NCBI GenBank assembly: GCA_021234155.1
Contig: JAJEKV010000001.1
Location: 24,043,189 to 24,107,188 of the forward strand
Length of the DNA: 64,000 nucleotides
Direction: 5' to 3'
Origin: Isoetes taiwanensis
Lineage: Eukaryota > Streptophyta > Lycopodiopsida > Isoetales > Isoetaceae
Under the pieces are notes generated by a model, which saw only the letters and a list, made by a program, of their open reading frames with translations, ran no database searches and was not told the DNA's origin. The translations under genes and the position numbers were made by a program. Shown here one piece after another: positions 58,040 to 64,000 of the stretch. Numbering within the stretch: the first letter of the stretch is position 1; each line of letters begins with the position of its first letter.

Positions 58040-61000
58040 TCAGATTGCTTTCTCCACTAAACTCAGATTGTTTCCACCATTAGATCTGTCATGAAAGTCT
58101 AGGTCCTCAGAGCTCATCCAATGGCATTTAAAGTAGTTATAGAATCCTTCAATCTTACCAATTCTGTCCAATCCCTTATTGTAACTCATCCCCATCTTCC
58201 TATGGTGGGACAATGCCATTAAAGCAACTTCCTTATTGAAAAGACTCTTAAGTTTCTCAATAGAGATGGATTGCCCCCCCAAAGTGACATCGCACCGATG
58301 TCTCCATATAATCCAGAGAGCCACGCTAACCAGGGAAGCATCAATACAATCTCTGTCCAAGATCATTACAACGTTCGGCCAGCCAAGTTGGTGTATATGG
58401 AGTCTCAAAATAGGGCATACCCAATACCAAAATTCAATAATTTTTGGACAGAAAAAGAGATGTGAAAGAGATTCGCTAGCCTGGCACCCAAGAGGACATT
58501 GGTCTGTAGACACAATTCCTCTGTGGACCAGCTTCTCTTTAGTGTTGAGACCTCCTTGGAGAGCTTCCCATCTAAAAAATTGTATTCTCCTAGAGCATAA
58601 GGTTTTCCAGGAGTTTGCAAGGAGGAGCTTAGCCGCTGATCCATTCACCTGAAGCCTAGCCTCTGCTTTAAGAGGAGAGTCATCACAAAGGGCCCGGTAG
58701 ATACTTGCAACATTGTATGCTCAAGACCAGTAACCCCTGAGAGAAGCTTAACATTATCTAGAATTTTTTGTAGTACCTTTCTATCTCCCTCCCCTGCTCT
58801 TTGCACTTTGAGTCTAAATTCCATCCAAGAGATCCATCTATCATTTTCCCAAAGATGCTGCAATTTTAAGATCCCATGGTCTCTCCATTTCTTAAAGATG
58901 CGAGGATGAACTAATGCCAAGGGACGTCCATTCTCTTCCCATACATGAATGTTCCAGAATATACTGGTTTTCCCAGCCTCTAGAGATATAGCCAAGGGGG
59001 AGCATACTGTTTGCACCTCCCTCCAAGCATGAAGAATACGCCTCATGACTGGGGAAGTGCCAGGGGCCACCTTAAAGTTACAAAAAGAGGCTCCTAATTC
59101 ATCCCGAGGGAGAGATGGTTTACCTTGAATCTTGCCTGAGATCAAACCCGATTGCTTAACAAATGCCAAAGCATGAGATGTACCCCCTTGTAAAACTTCG
59201 CCCGACAAATCGGCCGCCAAAGCTTGAGCACAAGTAAAAGGGTCCTTACATCCTACCCCACCATCCCTTTTATCACATAGCTCGGACCATGCAATGTTAG
59301 CCATACCCCCCCAGATGAACTTTCTAATGATAACCTGTATTTGATTATATATTCCTTTCTGGGCTACCAACACTGATGAGGAATATATGTGAGAGCTGGC
59401 TAGAACAGCATTAGCAACTGTTACTCTTCCTGCAACAGATAATCCTTTAGAAGACCATAACCCAACCTTTTTTCTAAGTTTGTCTAAAATAGGAGCCCAA
59501 AGACCCTTCATATTATCTGAGATAGAAAGGGGCAAACCCAATAGCTTAACTGTTTCCCCTACAGCCACGACTGGGAAGCCCAATCCATTAGCACAAGGGT
59601 CAATATCTCCCTCTAAAGCCCACAACACGGTACACTTGGTGGCATTTAGCCCAATGCCTGATATGACCTCAAATGCAATCAATATCTCACGAAAGGAATG
59701 AAAGTTGCCATTGTCATACCTGAGGAACATAAAGGTGTCATCCGCATATTGCATGATTGTGAGTTTTCCAGCTTGACTCGGTAAAACCAGACCACTGAGG
59801 CCCCCTTCCAAGACTTTGAGATTAACCATCCTTGTGAGAAGGTTGGCCATAATTAAAAAAAGGTATGGGGCAAGCGGGCAGCCCTGCCTAATACCCTTCC
59901 TGAGATCAAAGAGACCAAAGGGCTCGCCATTAACCAAGACAGATGCAGAGGCAAATTTGTTCATTCCCATTGAGATGTCGATGAACTGCTTATTGAATCC
60001 CATGTGGCTCATCACTTCTCGCAGGCCATCCCACCTAAGGGAGTCATACGCCTTTCTAAAATCCATCTTATATGAGTACACAACTTTGCCGTGTAGATCT
60101 GCACCAATGCATTCCTTCTCTAGCCGCTAGGTAGTTGTCCAAAATATATCTACCTGGCAGAAAAGCTGATTGCTCCCTTCCAATAACCCTGTTTAAGATA
60201 GGCTTAAGACGGTTGGCGATGCCTTTCATGATTACCTTATATAAGACATTTGTTAGTGCAATGGGACGCCACTCCCTAAGTGATAGAGGTCTAGAAACTT
60301 TTGGGACCAAGGTGATGAATCCTGCCGCTAGAGTTGGATGTAATGAGCAAGAGGACCAAGCCTCCCAAGCAGCCTTCACAAAGTCTGGTCCAAGAGCATC
60401 CCAGAACTCCACAAAGAATTCAGGAGGAAAGCCATCAGGGCCTGGGGACTTATTAGAGGCCAGAGAGCATAGAACTTTAAATATCTCCTCTTCGTCCGGC
60501 TGACGCAATAAAGTTTGGTTGTCATCCACAGTAATCTTATGTGCCCAATCAATCTTGGCCAACCAAAGAGAGATTTGGGATTGATAAGAGGATGGGAGAT
60601 TGTCTGCTTTGAATTGAGCCTGAAAGCTGTCCCGGATAAATGCCTTGATACCCCGGGATCAGTAAGTATATGTTGACAGTTATCCTTAATTGAAGTGATA
60701 CTGTTCTCTGCTAATCTGGCTCCTGCCATTCTGAAGAAGCACTTAGAGTTTTCATGGTCTGACTCTGCGTACCACTTTGTTTTGGACCGAACCGCAGCCC
60801 CCCTAGCTTCCTCCTTCTCAATAGCTTTGGCTTTGGTTTCCAGTTCCTCCTCTAAGGATTGCTTGTCCCTGTTATGGGGATCAAGTAACAGTTCCTGCTT
60901 GACTACCCTTAGAAGGTTATACACGGCATTTTTTCCTTTCTTGAATTCCAGGCACTTCTCCTTGCCCCATTTCTTGATCCACATTTTCATAAGGCTAATC

Positions 61001-61849
61001 TTTTTAACCCACGCCTTCATGGAAGGGAGGCATTCCGTATTAGTTAGAGAAGCCAAGAAAGTCCTAAAGGGACTGCAGAATGCCTCCTTCTCTAGTAGAG
61101 AGGTATTAAACTTAAAAGGCACATTCCCTCCTCTTCTTTTAGTAGGGATACTCTCCAATACTAGCTTTTGTGGCACATGGTCTGAATGCGAGAAAGCAAG
61201 CTCTCCTTCAACATAGCATCTGTCCATGAAGGAGGCTGTCCTATTAGCCATGTAGAACCTGTCTAGTAAGCAGTATACCCTGTCATGCCCCTTCTGCTTA
61301 TTAGACCAGGAAAATGCAGCGTTAGATGGAGGAATTAGGGAGAAGCCAACGCTGTTTAAAAAAGAGTTCCACGTAACTTCTTCCTTGCAGCCCAATTTTT
61401 TGATCCCATACATCTGTCATATTCAGATCCCCTCCAAGGATCCAATTTTCAACTCCAACACCTTGATGAGTTATCCAGAGCTCAATCTCTCTCCACATAG
61501 CTGCCCTTTCTGCAGGTATATTAGAGGCATAAATGTTGATGAGCCCCCACATACAATTATTTATTTCAAAAATTACAACCTGCCATCTACCACTTCCCCC
61601 TGCATATTGATACTTTTGGACTTGTCCCTTCCACAGAATACAAGTACCTCCTTTAGTTCCATCAGTCGCACAACTAAAGGAGGAGTAATTACCTCCAATC
61701 CAGCTGCCAATAGACCTGGCCTCAAAGTCTGGAAGTCTATGCTCCTGTAGAAGGATGACATCCGCCTTCATAGACCTGATAGCTGCTAACACTCGCCCAC
61801 GCTTAAGAACACCCTTGATGCCACGCAAATTCCATGAGACAATAATCAT
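58040..61849 (-). pseudogene. LINE ORF2: endonuclease + reverse transcriptase + zf-RVT
   Basis: Starts MIIVSWNLRGIKGV (61849). The APE-type endonuclease shows LLQEHRLPDFE, GGDLNM and, after a frameshift near 61400, HSDHVPQKL. A coiled linker follows. The reverse transcriptase begins in a third frame (60562) with SPGPDGFPPEFFVEFWD, FITLVPK, WRPIALTNVLYKVI and QSAFLPGRYILDN; after another shift near 60110 come KMDFRKAYDSLRW, GIRQGCPLAPYLFLIMANLL and the catalytic QYADDTFMF. The C-terminal zf-RVT (QFFRWEALQGGLNTKEKL-like, CPLGCQASESLSHLFFCPK) is in yet another frame from 58648. At least four frameshifts separate the pieces, so the protein is not made. Order and motifs are those of plant L1 elements. 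Confidence 0.92.
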
Positions 61850-62151
61850 AAGTTGAAAGTAGTGGGACGGCCAACTATTCCATTGTCATCAAGGGCAGAA
61901 CCAGTGATTCCATGTCCTGAGTTTTTGAAAAGACATTCAATGACATCTACTAGAGATGATCTCACCTCCCGTGCAAAGGTTGCGGAGAATCTGGTCTGAT
62001 TATTGCCCTCGAAGGTATAGCCAATATCCCACGACTACAAACTGATAGTACCAGCCATATCCGAGGAGTTTGCACCTCTAATTTTCCAGCTCCCAGCATT
62101 AGAATTCATTGTGAACCTTAAAGGTATGACCAGTTCTCCCATTCTCCACAT

Positions 62152-63967
62152 CTAGTTTGCTTTCAGTAGCAACTCGCCATCAGCGGAGTTGCTAAAAGAA
62201 GAGGTCGAAGCTTTTTTCCTTTTCATCTCACCCAAGTTATCTGGATTCATATTAGCATCCAGCTTATTTTTCTTACCTATTAGAGCAAATGGGTTCTCTA
62301 GCATCTCCATGTCATCTACTGTATCTGTATCAATATCTGCCCAACTGGAGTTGCCTTTATGATTCCCCAGAGCCGATTCAATGAGCTTTGCTCCTCGTGT
62401 ATTCTTGGTTATCATACCTGCGAGATCCCCCTTCTCAATAGAAGATGCCTCTGAGATATACTTAGACAGAGCTGACATTGGTGGTGGAAAGTCTGCACAT
62501 TTTGAGTTCACCATGTTATGGGAGCCTCTAGATTTCCTGGCCAGATTTCTAGATCTTATACCACGTTTGGAGGCCACCACTTGCCATTGAGTCTCCCCAC
62601 CCAAGGTGTCCACTTTAGAACTTGGCACAGTCGGGGTCGCGTTTCCAGGCACACCGGATGAAGAAGGGTAGCAATAGCTGGTTCGGGAGCGGGAGTAAAT
62701 GGGGGAGTGACCGCAACCTGGAGGGGAACATGTATCCCTTGAGGGGCTACTCTCTGCGTGTCGTCTTCAGTCATATGCACATGCTCTCTGTCATTGCCCT
62801 CGGAGGCATTTTGATCGTTGACGTTTGCATGGCTTGGTTTGATCACTTCTTCTAGTTCCACATTAGGGAACATCCTCCTTATTTCCCATCCATTTAATTA
62901 AAACAACACAATCCACTTTTCACAGTCACTCCTTTGGGGATCTGCGTGTTTGCTGTGATAGCAACACAGATTCTAGGCCCTTTGGCAATAGAGTGAGAGA
63001 CATATGAGCCTAACGAGTTGGCAATAGATTTTAGGAACTCCGGGACTAGTAAGTCTGGTGGTAGATACTAAATTTCAAACCAGCAAGGGATTTTGATGGC
63101 GGAGAGCTTATTAGGGAGAAAGCCTGGCGTGTAAAACTAGTACAAAATGAAGCCTCCTGCAAATGGATCTGCTGCACGGGCAACTAATCTATCCACAGCT
63201 CCTTCACTGTCAAACATGATGAGGAAAAAATTGTTACCCAGTGCCTTTAGCGATTGGTGTTGGGGCAAACCTAAACTCTTCAAGTGAGCTGATAGCCATG
63301 AGTTTAACCTGCGCAAGTCCAGGAAGCCCCCAGTAAAGAAGCCCACTACTGAGCACGAGATCAAACTTTCCAGATACCTTTTGTGCATCTCGTGATCAAT
63401 TTCAGCCACTGGGAAATTATCTTCTGTCTCCACACTAATGCCATTGACCAATCCAGGCTTAGTATTTGTAATTGTTATCCCAGGGTTCTGAGTGAGACCT
63501 TTCTGTAGCGCTTGGAGAGCCTCCGTGACTCTTGTGCTTCTGTTAGTAGCATGGGTTTGCTTTTGAATCCACTCCGAGAATCTCGGCTTGTTCACTATTC
63601 TAACTGAATCTTGTCCTTTCCAGGCGGAACCCTTTGGGTGAATCCCCCTATTTTGTGTAACATTCCCTAGGCTAGCATCACTCCCGTCATTATGATGCTC
63701 TGATCCAGCATTCTTTCCCATGTTTACTACCCTGCTTTCTAGAGATGAATAATCAACGGATTTGTCTAGATTAACTGTCTCATTGGGTGTTTGTTCCTTG
63801 GTGGACTTTTCTACACCTTTTGGAGTGCCAATAGCTTCCTGATTTTCGACTTCCATCTCTACCACTTCCGAGTTCTGCATTCTAGACATTGGACTATCTG
63901 AATGAACAGAGGACTTACATGTAGCGCTTATTTGTTGACCCTTTTGTGCTTTCCTTGTTGCCTCCAT
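62152..63967 (-). pseudogene. LINE ORF1: DUF4283 RNA-binding protein, broken
   Basis: Starts MEATRKAQKGQQIS (63967), with a long low-complexity acidic and Ser-rich N-terminus. The DUF4283 core is CSVVGFFTGGFLDLRRLNSW, LKSLGLPQHQSLK, NNFFLIMFDSEGAVDRL and AADPFAGGFILY. A TAG at 63137-63139 interrupts it just before FYTPGFLPNKL, and another follows WFEI before YLPPDLLVPEFLKSI. The rest of the ORF continues in shifted frames to 62152 (VVASKRGIRSRNLARKSRG, then a Lys-rich C-terminus). No CCHC zinc knuckle is obvious, which may be a loss or a family trait. Confidence 0.8.
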
Positions 63968-64000
63968 TTGGATCTTGTTATGTTGTGCTAGTATTGAGAC

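Larger units (their letters stand above)
57841..64000 (-). mobile_element. L1-type plant LINE, runs off the window
   Basis: Minus-strand non-LTR retrotransposon. The 3' end is a 12-base T run on the plus strand (57841-57852, the poly(A) tail), preceded on the minus strand by a TTA microsatellite (near 57881-57900). It carries a 3' UTR (to about 58040), ORF2 with endonuclease, reverse transcriptase and zf-RVT (58040-61849), a spacer, and ORF1 with DUF4283 (62152-63967). The 5' UTR lies beyond 64000. Several frameshifts and stops make both ORFs inactive, yet the copy is nearly full length. Confidence 0.93.

Noticed and set aside
58236-58652. Plus-strand frames opposite the L1 element (also 60135-60503 and 60695-61216)
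   Set aside because: Antisense shadows of ORF2; the minus strand carries clear RT and endonuclease motifs.

Overview
This is nuclear DNA of a land plant. It is AT-rich, has spliced genes with short GT-AG introns, and is dense in class I and class II transposons, plant-type L1 with a DUF4283 ORF1 among them. The second LINE family has no 3' poly(A) but a short tandem-repeat tail. From memory, its reverse transcriptase (motifs TIDHIFTLR, CFVDFAKAFDTVP, GCPLSPTLFGLYID) looks more like copies in ferns and other non-flowering plants than in flowering plants. That placement is a weak inference.

Layout. 1-6.3 kb: no recognisable gene; a degenerate minisatellite (3.3-4.27 kb) holding a small LINE tail with a 17-bp target duplication, a tRNA-like SINE head, and a CCGTAGGATC tandem array. 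6.4-23.1 kb: two intact tandem ABCB (P-glycoprotein/MDR type) ABC transporter genes, 11 exons each, 1259 and 1270 codons, same strand and same intron positions. The 7.4-kb spacer holds a dead UDP-glucuronate 4-epimerase copy, AT-rich repeats, a composite palindrome and an 808-bp element with 39-bp terminal inverted repeats. 23.1-25.6 kb: palindromic repeats and a hAT transposase fragment. 25.6-54.2 kb: a block bounded by two nearly identical 49-bp inverted repeats facing inward. It contains a spliced hAT-like element split by a CpG-rich LINE, two long pyrimidine tracts, a frameshifted LPEAT-type acyltransferase fragment, unrecognised minus-strand exons, a complete PIF/Harbinger element with a TTA target duplication (transposase plus MYB/SANT-like partner), and the 5' exons of a peptide-N-glycanase gene with the catalytic core absent. 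54.2-57.1 kb: a second copy of the tandem-tail LINE. 57.8 kb to the end: a minus-strand L1-type LINE with ORF1, endonuclease, reverse transcriptase and zf-RVT, broken by several frameshifts.

Only the two ABCB genes look functional. They are probably plasma-membrane exporters from one local duplication. The rest is a record of nested transposition and gene decay. The least ordinary signals are the inward-facing 49-bp repeats 28.6 kb apart, the LINE-in-hAT nesting, the tandem-tail LINE family, the palindromic structures between the ABCB genes and the two pyrimidine tracts. All coordinates, splice sites and repeat matches were read by eye; no database search was run.
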